From positions 29,834,959-29,898,958 of the forward strand of contig CM035808.1 in the NCBI GenBank assembly GCA_020466095.1: 64,000 nucleotides of DNA, given 5' to 3'. The notes under the pieces are model-generated. The model was not told the DNA's origin, searched no databases, and saw only the letters and a program-made list of their open reading frames with translations. Numbering within the stretch: position 1 is the stretch's first letter; each line of letters starts with the position of its first letter. Positions 1-12,813 of the stretch are shown piece by piece. The stretch is from Chlorops oryzae. Taxonomy: Eukaryota > Arthropoda > Insecta > Diptera > Chloropidae. A program made the position numbers and the translations under genes.

Positions 1-2604
1 TGGGATTATCGACATTGTGATTGAACATTACTTAAGGTAGATCAATAGCACAATATACCCACTATGGGCCGCGGTGCGCACAGCTCCTCCACATATAAAT
101 GATAAGGTAGATCAAAAGGAGATTAAAACCAAAAAAAAAAAAAAAATTTAATCAATGAAAGTACCCTAATAACATGTTTTTTAATTGGGCTCCTTGTCTC
201 CCCCTAATCAGGAATCTGTCTTTTGTAAAAAGCTAATATGTTTCCTTAATTATTCTTTTTAAACTTAATTAATGAAAGCATTTTTTCCCCTCTTTCAAAG
301 TTTTCAGACGCATTTATTATTATTTTCTTCTCTGTAAACCAGACTAAGCGGAGTGGGAGGGGCGCATCTACATTACGGTTTTCTTTTGTCTTATCTCAAA
401 CGAAAATAAACAATCATGTTAAAATGTCTCATTAAGACAGAATTTTGTACCTTTGAAATCATTTCGTCACACCTTTAAAGTAAATTAAGTTTTCATGTAT
501 TCGAGGGTTAATAAAAGAAAGCTTCTAAAATGCATTTTTCCCGCTCATTAAAGCCTTCTGGGCTAAGGTACAAATGTCTAGAGGAGACTGAAATACAAGC
601 CGAGTAGAGAAGTTTTTTTTTTTTTTTTGTTAAGAACCTTTTTCTTCATTAATGGGGATTGTCAATATTGGTTTTAGAAAGCTTCTGATAATAAAAATTT
701 CTTTAAAAATTTCCCCAAAAATAGATCCGATGAAATCTTTGTTTTGTCAGACAAATATTTGGGGTTTTTTGTTCCTCTTATTTACATTTATATACAGCTG
801 TGTTCAATGTAATAGCTTAAAACTTAGCTTTCGACTTTGAAATTTTTTAAAAACAGAGGGACATTGAATTGTTAAGCAACGTTTCTAGATGAAAAGGGAT
901 TTTTTGAAGTCCAAAATTCATTAAAAAAATGCAAGCTTTTGTTTATTTTGGCTGGCTAAAAAGCGGGACGGCTGGCAATGTCTCTTCTGAATCGAGATGA
1001 TTTCCTCGATTTTAATGCTGTAGAGAAGTTTTCTTCGTGGGTCATTTTATCGCACCCATTGCGTTGAACGCAGCTGTATATCTGTGATAGTATTTCCCAA
1101 AAAGGGCATCTACTTATTAATTAGGCCTCAAAGAAAAGCGAGAAAGATTATAAATAATCGAGCTAACTAGACCTCTATTCAGATAAGCTTTAATTATATG
1201 CCTACATAAAAAGCGGTATTGCCATGTTGATAATTCATTGATGAGCTCGATGAGAAACTCACGAGCGTGGCCCAAAACTGTGTCATCGAGATATGACTGT
1301 TAAAAAGTAAAGCAGAAAATCTTTTTTCTTTTTTGAAACAGAAAAAAAAAGCGAAAGTCACACCGAAATCAATTCGAAAGAAAATGAAATACAATACACG
1401 AGTCTGTCTAAAGTGTCGTAAAAAAGCTTTTAAGTTCTTTTTACGATTTCTCTTGTGTTTTTCTTCCGAAAATTGATTTAAAAAAAATTAAATAAACGTG
1501 CTGCAGCATGAACAACGGAGCCCAACAGCTGGTTGCAGAGTGTTGATTCAGAACAATGGCACTTGTTTTATAATTTCAAACTGTGAAGTGGAAATTTGAG
1601 CAATATAGAAAAGTAAAATCCAATACGGCAAGAAAGGAAATAAATAAATGAATAAATAGTATATAAAAATTAAAATTATAATCAGCACAGCAGAATTCTT
1701 CCGAAATTGATTCACTTAAATTTTGACTTCATTCTCGGTGAATGAGTTTCCAGCGAGAATTTTGTTTTGTTTTCTTTCATTCGCAATGATCAGCGATTAA
1801 CCATAAATAAATCCACACATCAGGGTAGCGAACTTAGTGTAAACAAGAGCGTTTCAAGGTTAAAAATGTAATAATTTTTTATAAAAAAAAAAATATATTT
1901 ATTTTTATGAGGTAGGTACTTTATCGAACAAGTGCTGCAGCAAGAGGGTAGGATTTTAATGAAACAAAATGAATTTTTTCAGCTTCAAATTTATTATCGT
2001 AATTAAATGCGTTGGTTTGTAATTAATAAAACAAAAAAAAAAACAAAAAAAAAAAAACAAAACGAACTGTACTTCAAAGGTTAAAAGTTTTCGTAAAATA
2101 AAAAACCAAAAATAAGTATCATTGACTTCATGGATTTAATGCTTGATTTTGTAATTTTCCATTTCCAGTTTAGTTTCTATTTAGGGATGCAACGTGAAGG
2201 TTTCTTTCGATGATGATACTCTGAGAAAACTATTGAAAATACAGACGAGGGCACTATGTTAATATAACAAATTTTTAATTGAAGTTGCAATGAAATTGAA
2301 GTTGAGTTCATTTATAATGAAAACTTAAATTTTCTTGGCTTTGCGTAACCATCATCATCAATAGAACAGAGACGATTAGAGAAAACTTAATGAATGCTAT
2401 TCATACTCATCGGAGAAGATTTATTAGTTATTTTTTATGTTCAGTTTAGCATCCGGCGACCGATACATCACCGAATAAACTCAACAGATCGAAGGAAGCC
2501 TGCTTTATATAACATCATGAGTAACTGAGGCATAAGTCATAAGTCCATTTATTGTTGATAAATAATTTGTTAGCTGCTATTGAAATAATAACATGGAAGG
2601 ATGT
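1..2604. other. No gene seen; AT-rich non-coding DNA
   Basis: No credible coding frame on either strand. There are A-rich tracts near 129-146 and 2033-2060. A 13-bp direct repeat (TAAGGTAGATCAA, 33-45 and 103-115) flanks a 57-bp GC-richer piece that could be a tiny insertion with target-site duplication. Otherwise nothing recognised. Confidence 0.6.
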
Positions 2605-3495
2605 TCTAGTCAAGCCGAGCCTGAAAATTCTTTACCCGACACAGACAAAGGTTAGATACATACGTTTGATAAGTTTTTAAAACAGGCCGCAAGAACGCGA
2701 CCATCAAGGCAAAGGATCGTATGCATTAAAATGAGATCGATCTCTGACTTGAGTCAATCGAAATCAAGCTTAAATACCCAATTGGGAACTCATAGGCCCA
2801 TTATTCTTCTTGAATATCAAGTTTGGCGATTGCTCAAAATCTCGAGATTTTCAAGGGAATAAAGAAGCCTTGTGTGTCGAATTTTCTTTAAAATCGCATT
2901 TTTCTCACGCCCACTTTTCCAGTTTTCGGAAATTTAATCGGAGGCTAATAAGTACATACAGTGTGCTCTCTCCTTGCGGACACTCTTAAGCTCTTATAGG
3001 GCCATTTTTTGGGAATGCTCGTGCTCCTGTTCCTGAAATAGTTTCTTCTTAAGCGGACACCTCTGTTACGCGGACACAATTTTCGATCCCGTAGGTGTCC
3101 GCTTAAGAGTACACTGTAACTGCAAATTCCAAAACTTATTAAAATATCTCAAAAACTTTACATTTTGAAGCAGTGTTTGTGGTGTAGGTACCTGGAGGTA
3201 CCTCTAATAGATAATGGACCGATAAGGTCAAAAGTTTTGTAGAGGATGTCTATGACGGTAGCTTTAGTTTTTGAATTTGAGGTGTACTCTTACTTATGTC
3301 TCCGCCTATACGCATACAGATTTCGGCAAGATACTCAACTACTTTGATAAGAAAACAATTTACAGATAAATGGGAACATGGACAGACAGACAGGCAGACG
3401 GAAGGACACGGCTAAATCAAATTGCTTGGTGACCCTGATGATTTCTATACACAATGTCATTTTATTGTCTATCTCGCTTGGTTCTGGGTGTCCCA
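2605..3495 (-). mobile_element. DINE-1/HINE-like Helitron relic, interrupted by a MITE
   Basis: The right part (about 3330-3490) has the DINE-1 core seen in many flies: a run of GACAGACAG repeats, then GGACACGGCTAAATC, then TTGGTGACCCTGATGATTTC. The left end, TAGTCAAGCCGAGCCTGA followed by ACCCGACACAGACAAAGG, matches the 3'-terminal region of the better preserved minus-strand copy at 13534-13942. Non-autonomous, with no Helitron protein. A pogo-like MITE at 2959-3116 splits it. Boundaries are approximate. Confidence 0.6.
2959..3116. mobile_element. pogo/Tigger-like MITE, TTAAGCGGACA family, copy 1
   Basis: A 158-bp element with inverted ends CAGTGTGCTCTC...GAGTACACTG and a TA on each side (2957-2958, 3117-3118). 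TA duplication and CAGT ends are typical of the pogo branch of Tc1/mariner. The interior carries repeated TTAAGCGGACAC / TGTCCGCTTAAG motifs that make it largely self-complementary. Related copies lie at 27190-27365 and 32597-32772. No coding capacity; nested in a Helitron relic. Confidence 0.75.
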
Positions 3496-3496
3496 A

Positions 3497-4883
3497 ACTG
3501 TATGCTATGAACGAACACCATACACAAGAGTGTCTATGAAAAGTAATAGAGAAAAGTTTAAGTGACCTCGAATGGGCGAAATGAAAATATCATCAATGAT
3601 ATTGCCAAAACCGAAATGGAGAAAAGCACTTAAATTTTTGCCACCTAAAGAAATTATCGACATTTTTATCGCTTTCTTACCCATCCCTATTGTAAATCTT
3701 AGAAAAAATTTAAACATGGAAAAGTCGTAGCCGACAGACTGTTGCAAACTGCGATTTTCACGCTGAAAATCAACGAAAGTGAAAATGTATAAAAAGTACT
3801 ACGTGGAAAAAATCGAAATAATCAAAAGTGCAAAGTGAGAAAAAATGCTTTTTTAAAAATGCAAAAACATTTTCGACTTGATTAATGACAAAAGTAATGA
3901 TGAATTTATGAGGAATTTCGCTTTTCGAAGCAACCGAGAAAAAACATAAAAAAGCTTATGTAAAAAATATATTTTTTTTTCAATTTGAAAACTCATTCGA
4001 TATCCAATTGTGCTGGAAAGGGGAACCTCCGAAAATTACTACTTATTAAAAATATATTAATTAATTTCTTTATTTTTTATGATTCGCGGGCTTTAAAGAC
4101 ATAAGGGTTAATAAATGCATAACAAGGAAAAAAAACAAATTTAAAAAAAAATTCGAAAATTCAAAACAGACGAACAAACAATTGTGATTATCAATTGAAA
4201 GTCGCTGATTCGACAATGGATTGATTTTTGAATACAATGTCACGTTTTTTTTTTTTTTTTGTTTATTTGGGATCTTATAGGTTTAGGTACGTTATTTAAA
4301 TTCCATGGGAGTGCATTTTTGTTAGCGAAGACCCGACCCAACGAATGAAGTTTGAACCCATAAAGCGCTTGGGTTAAAACATAATGCGGAATATTCGCTC
4401 TCTGGGTAAACGGATTATTATTTTGTCGTTAGCCCTCATAAAGTGCAATGATGAATCACCGTTGCCTTAAAAGTAAATTGCCATAATAGTCAGCAAACCA
4501 TTAATGGCCATACGTTGAAATCGAAATAATGTTGAATAGTTTATTGATTATTTTCGTTCGATATTCGATTAGAGGGACTCTATTTCAGTGATTTCAGCCA
4601 ATCAAGAATGTCGGTCTCTAGTAATGTAAGCTATTGGTCACAGTGTTCTCATACTGAAAGGATAATTTAAAAACGAGAATTGTCTCTCATGATAATGATG
4701 ATTATACATATAGCAAACAAGTAGTCCTTAAAATTTTAAAAAATAATTTTCAAATTTTAAAGCACTCTCAGTCGATGGTACATTGCGTTTGTGCGAACGT
4801 GTGTAAGACCCAGAACCACTGGAGACAGACCATATAAATAATCTGAATTTTTCGAAGTGTATTTCGAGGAAATTTGAACATAT
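3497..4883. other. No gene seen
   Basis: AT-rich sequence with a poly-T run at about 4247-4261. No coding frame, RNA gene or repeat unit recognised. Confidence 0.5.
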
Positions 4884-5024
4884 TATGGGTATTCATTAAG
4901 ACCTCGAACTTAATGAACTTTGAGAACTTTTGAAAAAGCCGTCAAAGCTTCCATGTATTTTGACAGTTAACGCAAAGAAGTTCTCAGAGTTCACTCTTTC
5001 GAGGGTTCGAATGAATTCCCATAT
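4884..5024. mobile_element. Small inverted-repeat element (MITE)
   Basis: The left end, TATGGGTATTCATT..ACCTCGAA, and the reverse complement of the right end, TATGGGAATTCATT..ACCCTCGAA, match for about 20 bp. Matching then resumes deeper in with TGAAC and TGAGAACTT. The whole 141-bp segment can fold back. GGGTATTC-type ends recall PIF/Harbinger MITEs, but no clean 3-bp duplication was found, so the superfamily is uncertain. Confidence 0.55.
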
Positions 5025-5524
5025 AATAAGGACTTCAATATAGGTATTTTCCTAAACTTGTAAAAGCGGGCATGGCCATGGTCGAAAGATATTGAACAGG
5101 AGTAGGTGTTGGAGGATCGTCTTTGGTTTTGAAAATCAATAGAGCACTTTTCTTAAACGGTCGTGGGCTTGTTTGGGCATGTTTCTAAAAATAAACATTC
5201 AAAAATATAAAATATTTTTCAAAAATATAAAATACTTTTAACCCCGGATGGGTATTGTTCATCCAATCGATGAAGAGCATATTTTTTGTTCCTACAAATC
5301 GTCAAATCCATTTAATAATTTTGATTTAAAAAAATAAATAATTTATCGATTAGCACTATTTGATTTAGCATTTTCTGTCAGCGAAAATATTTATTTCTCT
5401 AGAAAAAATTTTTTTATCACCAGAAAATTTGACTTTTAAATTAATTTCATCGATCCGACGAACAATACCTTATGTGTACCAAAAAACACAATACCTTTAC
5501 AGGGTTAAATACCTTTATAACTAG

Positions 5525-6410
5525 ACATCGGATAATATGCAAATGCATATCTTTAACGGATGATCGGATTTAAATTTTGTTTGCACACAAATTCGTTTGA
5601 TAAGAAAATATTGCAAATGAGCCCTAATTCATTTTGCATATTTTGCATAAATGCATATTCTTGCATATTCCTGCATACTTCCAATATGCTAAAATATGCA
5701 GGAATATGCACGTATATGCACTAATATGCACTCAAAAACCTTATGAAATAATTGTCTTCCACTTGTCTTACGCGAAATACAACTGTTGATCTAGTAGGCA
5801 AATGCAAAACCGTTGCAAATATTTGTCATTTGAAACAAAAATTTTAATTTTACTTCGATTTTTAAATAAACGTATCAATTAATATGCGTCAGGTGCAAAA
5901 AATATGTGAGTTTTCTTAGTAAACCAAGGAATAAAGTTTGCTCAATTAATATCTTTCTTAAGTAGATAACTTGTGATCGAAAATCGCAAATTTCTCATGC
6001 CCATTTTCACAGTGCACACTTAACTTTCCCTTAATGATTCAACGTTGCTTAAGCGACAGAATCAATTTCAGAGTGCTTTAAAAAGTACCGCCTAAGTTAA
6101 ACTTAAGCCCCCAAGGTTGGCCGCTTAGGCGAAGTTTTCAATTAATAAAAAAAAAGAAATAAACGCGACCAGGGCGGGAATCGAACCCACATACTTCCAA
6201 ATCGTAAGTTGGCATCTCAGACAACTACGCCACGAAGCCTATGTTATCAATTTTTTTATTTTCCAAATGTCAACGAAAATAAAATATCTCAATTTTATAT
6301 ACAAAATATACTGTTTTTATTCTGCATATTCCTGCATATTCTTGCATATTTTTTTGCATATTCTTGCATATGTTTTTGCATATTTTGGATATGCAGTCTT
6401 AAATCAAAAA
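5525..6410. repeat. Region bounded by TGCATATT motif clusters
   Basis: Two clusters of TGCATA/TATGCA motifs (5536-5730 and about 6320-6400) bracket roughly 600 bp containing a tRNA-derived element. The left cluster holds a perfect inverted repeat, TGCATATTCCTGCATA at 5662-5677 and its complement at 5695-5710. Subterminal clusters of one short motif are typical of hAT-type DNA elements, but I could not define terminal inverted repeats or a target duplication. A third small cluster lies at 7827-7852. Confidence 0.4.
6163..6239 (-). repeat. tRNA-derived element (SINE head or tRNA pseudogene)
   Basis: Minus strand. A D-arm/A-box-like GTGGCGTAGTTGTCTGAGA is followed 40 nt later by a B box, GGGTTCGATTCCC. 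The T arm pairs GTGGG with CCCGC around a TTCGATT loop. The acceptor stem does not pair well, so this is not a working tRNA. The head resembles those at 34525-34599 and 56883-56960, suggesting a SINE. The body would run leftward; its 3' end was not fixed. Confidence 0.55.
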
Positions 6411-8478
6411 TTGTAGGTCTTTCAAGAAGTCCAAATTCAAAACTTTATTTCATTCTGACTTAAAACAAAAAAGTGCATAAAATCCGCTGTCTATTTATAA
6501 CCTATTATTGGTGTCGGGTTTAAACACCCTAACTTGTTTTTGGCTACTTTTGATCCAATTACTCGTGTCTTAAAAACATTCACACCAAAATATAAGACCA
6601 ATCGCCAGGGTTTTGCCAAAAAACCAAACAAACTAACAAATACATATATATATATACATATATATATATACTTTCCAGTTATAGGTTAATGAGCTGATTT
6701 GTTGAGCACGTTAACACAAATAATAACCCAAAATATATGACCATAAAAAACCGATTCACCTCACTCTCGAAGCTAATGATTTTGTAAAAAGGCAAGAATG
6801 GAACAACAACAACAAAATATTACAATCGAATTGAAAGGAAAAGGCCAATAAACCACGAAAAATTAGTTAACAAGTTCAAACGTAATTTTGCAATAAAAAT
6901 TTCATTTGAATCACGAAGAGGGGCAACAAAGCGAAATGCAAAAATATTTGCAATTGGGACTTTGACAAAAGGCATGAACATAATTTGGGCAAGTGCCACT
7001 TCGTGATAAGAAAGAAAATTTGTCGCCTTTTTGTTGTTGTTGTTCACCTATTCAGTTTGAAAATTAATGGCATGTCTTGTTTTGGATTTTGTCACCGCGT
7101 CATCCACAACAATCAACTAAAAAGAAAAAAAAAATAATAAAATAAAAAGAAAATGCCTGCAAATATTTTCGCATAGCACAAAAGTGACGAGGAAATTTGC
7201 ACAAAGAATATAAAATAAATAAAATGAAGAAAAAATAATGAAAAATAGATACAAAGAGGCGAAAAAATATACAACAATTTTGTGGCCGTGTGGTCGGTTG
7301 TGGCAGATGATTCATCTGCAAAAAACGTGCCAGCAGCGGTGAATGCGGTGAAGAATGGCACTTTGCTTTCGTTCTGTCGAAAGAGACGAAAACGAAATTT
7401 CGACGATAGAGTTGCCAAGTGTTCTTTGCTTTTATGGAGTGCTAAAAATTAAAATTTTCTCCAAAATTTAATATAAAAATTTAAAATTTTTTGAATTGTG
7501 GCCTATAAAGAAAATCATCCTCAGAAATGGATCTGATTGAGAAATATTTTAAGTTCTTTAATACACTCTTTATGATCTTTTCCACTTCAGAAAAATTCCT
7601 AATAAATAATAAAAATACGGGAATATTTTTAATACATTTCCATGAAGAGCTCATTGGGAAATTGTATAAATTTTGGAATTTCTATTAGAAGATATGAAAG
7701 CTTCTGTTTGTGGTGGCTGCAATTCCACAATCATGTCTAGTTTGTATTGTGGAGGAAAGACACATTGGAATCTTGCCTTTAACAATATTAGTTGGATAAA
7801 AAAAATATACTATTGAGCGTTTTTTGTATGCATAATATGCATAATATGCAGAGTAGTGTTTTGATTAGCTATGAGAAAGAGAAGTTTAGCTCATATACTT
7901 TCACAGAATTATATTAAATTTCCCGATTAACTGATCACAATTTCAATAATCATATAGAGTTGGATTAAGGTGGCCACTACTGTATCAAGGAATATAAAAC
8001 TTTAATTTGATTTCTTTGCTTGAAGTGAACCAGTCGAATTTAGAACATCTTGTTGGTGGTGGCAACACGGACGGAACCCTTTTTATGTCTGTCATTTCTT
8101 TTATTGTTATGAATCATAAAAAAAGACTCACTTCAATTCTTCGAAAGATAAACTAAATTAATCGTGACCAATGCAAGTCGTAAAAAACTTTATGTGAAAA
8201 TCACACTTGCCACAAAATTTGAATACGCGAATGTTCGAGCAGCAACCGAGGATGCCAAAAGAATGTTGAAGATAACATTTGCCACTTATTATGACGCATT
8301 TTTCTTTTGCTTTTCCTTCTTCTTCTTTTGTTCATTAATAAAGAAAGCCATTACGTGGGTAAGTCATTAAAAATGAACGCATATCGAAATAAATAAAAAA
8401 ACAAGAACATAGAATCTTACTCTACTTTAAGACATCTTCTTCAAGTTTTGTGATGAGGAGCATAAATGAAGAGTTCAA
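6411..8478. other. No gene seen; TA microsatellite
   Basis: Contains an (AT)n/(ATAC) tract at about 6640-6671 and the TGCATAATATGCATAATATGCA-type cluster at 7827-7852. AT-rich reading frames here have no protein-like composition. Confidence 0.5.
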
Positions 8479-8522
8479 GCTTACCTGAAAAGACAGAAAA
8501 ACAAAATAAAAGAACGGATTAG
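8479..8522 (-). promoter_or_regulatory. Candidate recursive splice site A
   Basis: Minus strand. CTAAT branch-point-like motif (8522-8518), about 30 nt of almost pure pyrimidine, acceptor CAG (8487-8485), then immediately donor GTAAGC (8484-8479). A 3' splice site fused to a 5' splice site with no exon between them defines a recursive (ratchet) site. About 64 nt further on, AGA|GTAAGA could act as the second donor of an RS-exon. This would mean a long intron transcribed right to left. It pairs with a similar site at 44930-44980. Confidence 0.5.
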
Positions 8523-9430
8523 TCAAAAGCTCTTAACTATAAAAGACCATTAAAAGTCTAGAAAAATATTTAAAAAAATATTTTAAAAAAAAAACGAAAT
8601 ATTGCAAAATTCTTTAGCGTAGCATAATCCTTCGAATCCCTTTAAGGCGAACAAAAAAAAAACCAAGAAGAAATAGACTCGTTAAATGTGCTCTCAAATA
8701 TTGAACTTTAAGGCAATGAAAATTCCTTAATGAGTATTTAGACCCATAGACCCCGATAAATCATATTTTGCAACTAAAAATTGTGTTTTTACGATTAGCA
8801 GCATCGCTCACAAAAGGCCAAGTAAACTCGAAAGGAGACGGCAAAAAACAAATCTAGCGAAGCCAATGAATTTTCACCATGGAGGAAACTTTTCCTAAAG
8901 CCATGAACAAATGCTGACATTGAGACTGCAATAACTAAAAAAAAAAAAATTTTTTTTTAAAAGTGGAGTAGAAAGAAAGAAAAAATAAAAGAAAAGGAAT
9001 TCCATTGAATCCATTGAATTGAACGTAAAAGGGTACAACGCATTTCTTTGGCGCTTGGGCAATGCGTTCTCTGACTATTCCGTTTATGGTGCGTCATAAA
9101 TTGCAGAACGAACGGACGACTTCTCGCTCGTCTGTTCTTTGAAGTACAAAAAATGTTAAAGAACAAAAAAAAAGGAGAAGAAAGAGCAAATGAAAATTGA
9201 AAGCACAATTGGCGAAATACTGTAAAAAGATACACAGACATGATGACTAAGTTAGTCAGCTAACGAAGTCTCTTGTCTAATTGCTAAACCACTTCAAATA
9301 TGTTAAGGTTGCCGTTGCATAAGGTGAATGGCATTTTTATTTAATGCGTGTGGCTCTGCGCTATTACACGGACTGTGAGTCACCAAGAGATGTAATCTTT
9401 AGCTTGAACGGTCACATCTTAGAGAGTGAT
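8523..9430. other. No gene seen
   Basis: AT-rich DNA with A-runs at 8939-8958. Nothing recognised. Confidence 0.5.
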
Positions 9431-9454
9431 GGGGTGAGGGAGGGGGGTGGTGGT

Positions 9455-9687
9455 GGGAAGAGGGAGAGAGAACGACAGAGAGAGAGAGAGGAGAGAGAAC
9501 GTGAGAGAGAGAGAGAGAACGTGAGAGAGAGAGAACGTGAGAGAGAGAGAGAGAGAGAGAACGTGAGAGATAGAGAGAGAGAGATAGATAGAGAGAGAGA
9601 GATAGATAGAGAGAGAAAGAGAGAGATAGAAGAGAGAGAGAGAGAGAGAGAGATAGAACGCGAGAGAGAGAGAACGAGAGCACCGTG

Positions 9688-9723
<36 letters not shown>

Positions 9724-10078
9724 AGAGAAGAGAGAGAGAGAGAAAGATAACGAGAGACCGAGAGCACGAGAGAGAGAGAAAGATAACAAGAGATCGAGAG
9801 CACGAGAGAGAGAGAGGGAGAGAGAGAGAATGAGAAGGAGAGAGCGCGAGAGGGGGAGAGAGAGAGAACGAGAAGGAGAGAGCGCGATAGGGGGAGAGAG
9901 AGAGAAAGAGAAAGAGAGCGAACGAGAGAGAGAGAACGAGAGAGAGAGAGAACGAGAGAGAGAGAGAGAACGAGAGAGAGAGAGAAGAGAACGAGAGAGA
10001 GAGAACGAGAGAGAGAGAGAGAGAACGAGAGAGAGAGAGAGAGAACGAGAGAGAGAGATAGCGAGATGAGATGAGAAA
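9455..10078 (+). repeat. GA-rich purine microsatellite array
   Basis: About 620 bp of GA repeats interrupted at intervals by AACGTG, AACGAG and ATAGA variants, giving irregular higher-order units such as GAGAGAACGTGAGAGA. The plus strand is almost wholly purine. Long Arg/Glu or Ser/Leu reading frames here are composition artefacts. Such tracts bind GAGA factor in flies and can form triplex DNA; neither is shown here. Confidence 0.95.
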
Positions 10079-12801
10079 ATGAAGAAAAACCTCGGTAAAT
10101 TAGAACTTCATAGAACTTCCATGAAGAAACTCAGAGTGTTAAACCCGCCCAAAAAAAAAATTTTCAAGGTTTCGCTTACGCTCAAAAGTTCAAAGTTTCT
10201 GAGGTCAATTAACTTGTTTTCTCATCTGTTCAGTCGCAAGAATTTTTCGCCGATAAAGTTTTATTGCTACGAAAAGCTTCTGGAATAATAATTGTTATTT
10301 TTGGTGTCCTTGTCGTTGTTCAGGCTTTTCACTTTTAATTACAAAAGCAATTACGGTTAATGGTCCACTAAGTCTGTGGAATGACTTAATAAAAGCTTCA
10401 TAGGCTCATCATTTGAGATCACTGCCAAAGAAGAATTGTTCTTTGGTTGGCTTGTAGATACAAATTGAGTTTTCAATCACAAAAAAGTACTATTTTCAAA
10501 TGGGAAGTAGAGTACCTATTCCTCGGATACAATCATCCTCCGCTCAAAAGCATCCAAATTTGTGTCATTGTAATCCTTCAGTATATGAAATCATTTCTAT
10601 TAAAGCATTCACCACTTAAAAGAACCGATTTTCCGCGCACAATTGATGGTGCTTCTATCCGGGGAATACTGTAGTTCAAAGCTGCAAAAAAGTTGCAAAA
10701 ACTTCAAAAAAGTCTCATGTACTCAAAGTTAATTAACTTTCCTTAAGATGAGTCAAATCAGACCGAAACGCTTAGGCCTTATTTTCTGAGGTCTTTCAAT
10801 TCTCTCTAATACTGTTTTGAAGGGTGAATGTTCCATGATTGTTCCGAAAATGTTGCTTAAAAACTTGGCACAAATCCAATTGAACTGTAACTTCAATAAA
10901 AACTATGAACAGCAGGATGATAATGATGATGATGGTCGGTGGTGTTGATTCATCGATTCTGTCATTCTTAAATTTTATGAATTTTTCTCAAATGAATTTG
11001 GCGTAAAGCTGTTCTTTGTATCCTGCGTTCTTATAAAACGAACATTCAATCTCAAAAGGTAGAAAAAATCATTGTTATTTCAAGTGGAAGACCTACAAAA
11101 ATTACTACCTCTAATTAAAAGCTTCTCAAGTTAATTTTGTTAATTAAAGCTTGCAATAAAATTCCTGAAACGACATGCTTGACAGTCATAAAACTCGCTG
11201 AAACGAGTTTAACGAGTTTAGCTTGTTAATTTTATATCAAGAGGAGAGTCCTCAACCACCAAGTCACTCAGGTATGTAAATTCTTTGCTTTAACTTCTAT
11301 TCTATCTACTTTTGCTAAAAAATTTCTTATCTTAAGATTCTTTTTTTTTCTATTCAAATAGTCATATCTTGATGATTTCGGTTATATTTATGTACATATT
11401 TTATTCCAGTTAGATAATCGGAGTCATGGCTTAGGCCATTCAACGTATCGCCATGGGCAATATTCGCTTTAATATGCAGAGAAGTAGCATTTAAAAACGC
11501 AATCGAAAAATATTTTTTAAAAAAGATGTTGTTTTTTTTTTGTATAAAAAACCAGTGAAAATCCAATTGAATTGAATCGAAAAGTATATGTATGAAAAAC
11601 ATGTCATTCAAACCATTGTGAATCTTTTCAATGACACAACGAAGCCTTTGATCTTTTTATAATTAAAAGTATCATTCTTTCCCGTTATCATTTGATCATT
11701 TTGTCTCCGTTGTTACGTAGCATATGTACATAAAAATCTTCCATTTCGCTTCAATTCAAAGCGCCCATTGCATTTCGCATCACTTCATGTGATTTATTAT
11801 GCGACTGTTTATTTACTCGCATTATCAGTGATACTTGTACATTGTACCTCAGGATTACAGCTTGTCCGCCCGAATGAATGTGCGTGTAACTTTTGCTATT
11901 AAAAAAAAAATCCATTATCAATTGATTTCTGCTCGCAGGCCGGTGTGGATGAACGTTTTTATGTCAACGTTTCATTGTTTTTAATAAACTGCCACCAAGT
12001 TGAGTCTATCTTAAAATGCCACCAACATCGCCGATGGGTCCCATCGATGATTGATGCTCAATCTAGCACAATGAAATGTTGTCGAAGCGTAGTTTTCACT
12101 GCTCCAAATGTGCTGTTATTTAGATTCATCTTTTTTATTATTATTTTTATTACAAATTCATTTAAGTTCGTTTGATTTTCTTATTTGATTGCACTGCACT
12201 GCACAGCGTTTCATGTAGCAAATGCACATATCATTGGGTCTTCGGTAATTGCTTGTTATTGGAAATGGTCTATAATTGAGTTCAAGTGTGAACGAAATTC
12301 ATTTGAAGTTTGAAATAATATTTATGCCCATCAACAACGAGTTCGAGTTCCGGGAATCAATTGAATTCGATGTAATCGCGGATGAAATGATATAATTTAC
12401 AAAGTTTCAATGAAACAAAAAAAAAAAAAATAACACTCAATTTATGGGATTACTTAACCCTTTCGCCATCAAAGTTGCTTATAATCAACTTCCGTGTTTA
12501 GCTCTATTACATTAAAAAAAAAGAAAAGGCATTAATGCATCAAGCACTCATATTTGAATGGCTAATAGTTATAGAATAAAAATAAAAAATTAAAAAAATA
12601 AAAATCAATATGAACAGCTTTTGATTGATTTGATGGTTTCTTGGGTATATTCAGGCATGTGCTAGAATTCGAAACCTGACGGAATCGGAATTAGAATCGA
12701 CCAAAATTTCATATAGAACTTTACAGATTTGGTTGGTTCTGGTTTTAGGTCGGAACTGCTATTGGTTGTTAATTGCACAGAGCCCTATTTTATCCGCTTG
12801 T
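10079..12801. other. No gene seen
   Basis: Unique-looking AT-rich DNA. On the plus strand a CAG|GTATGT motif at 11271/11272 could be a donor, but its upstream tract is not strongly pyrimidine and no exon was found. Short GAT repeats lie near 10917-10935. Confidence 0.45.
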
Positions 12802-12813
12802 CTATGAGATATA
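12802..12813. repeat. Target-site duplication of SINE, left copy
   Basis: CTATGAGATATA, repeated exactly at 13055-13066 on the other side of the SINE. Confidence 0.9.

Noticed and set aside
6163..6239. Functional tRNA gene
   Set aside because: A and B boxes are good, but the acceptor stem does not pair. The same holds for 34525-34599 (damaged anticodon arm).
9344..10069. Long Arg/Glu frames on plus and Ser/Leu frames on minus
   Set aside because: Translation of a GA microsatellite; open only because the repeat lacks stop codons.
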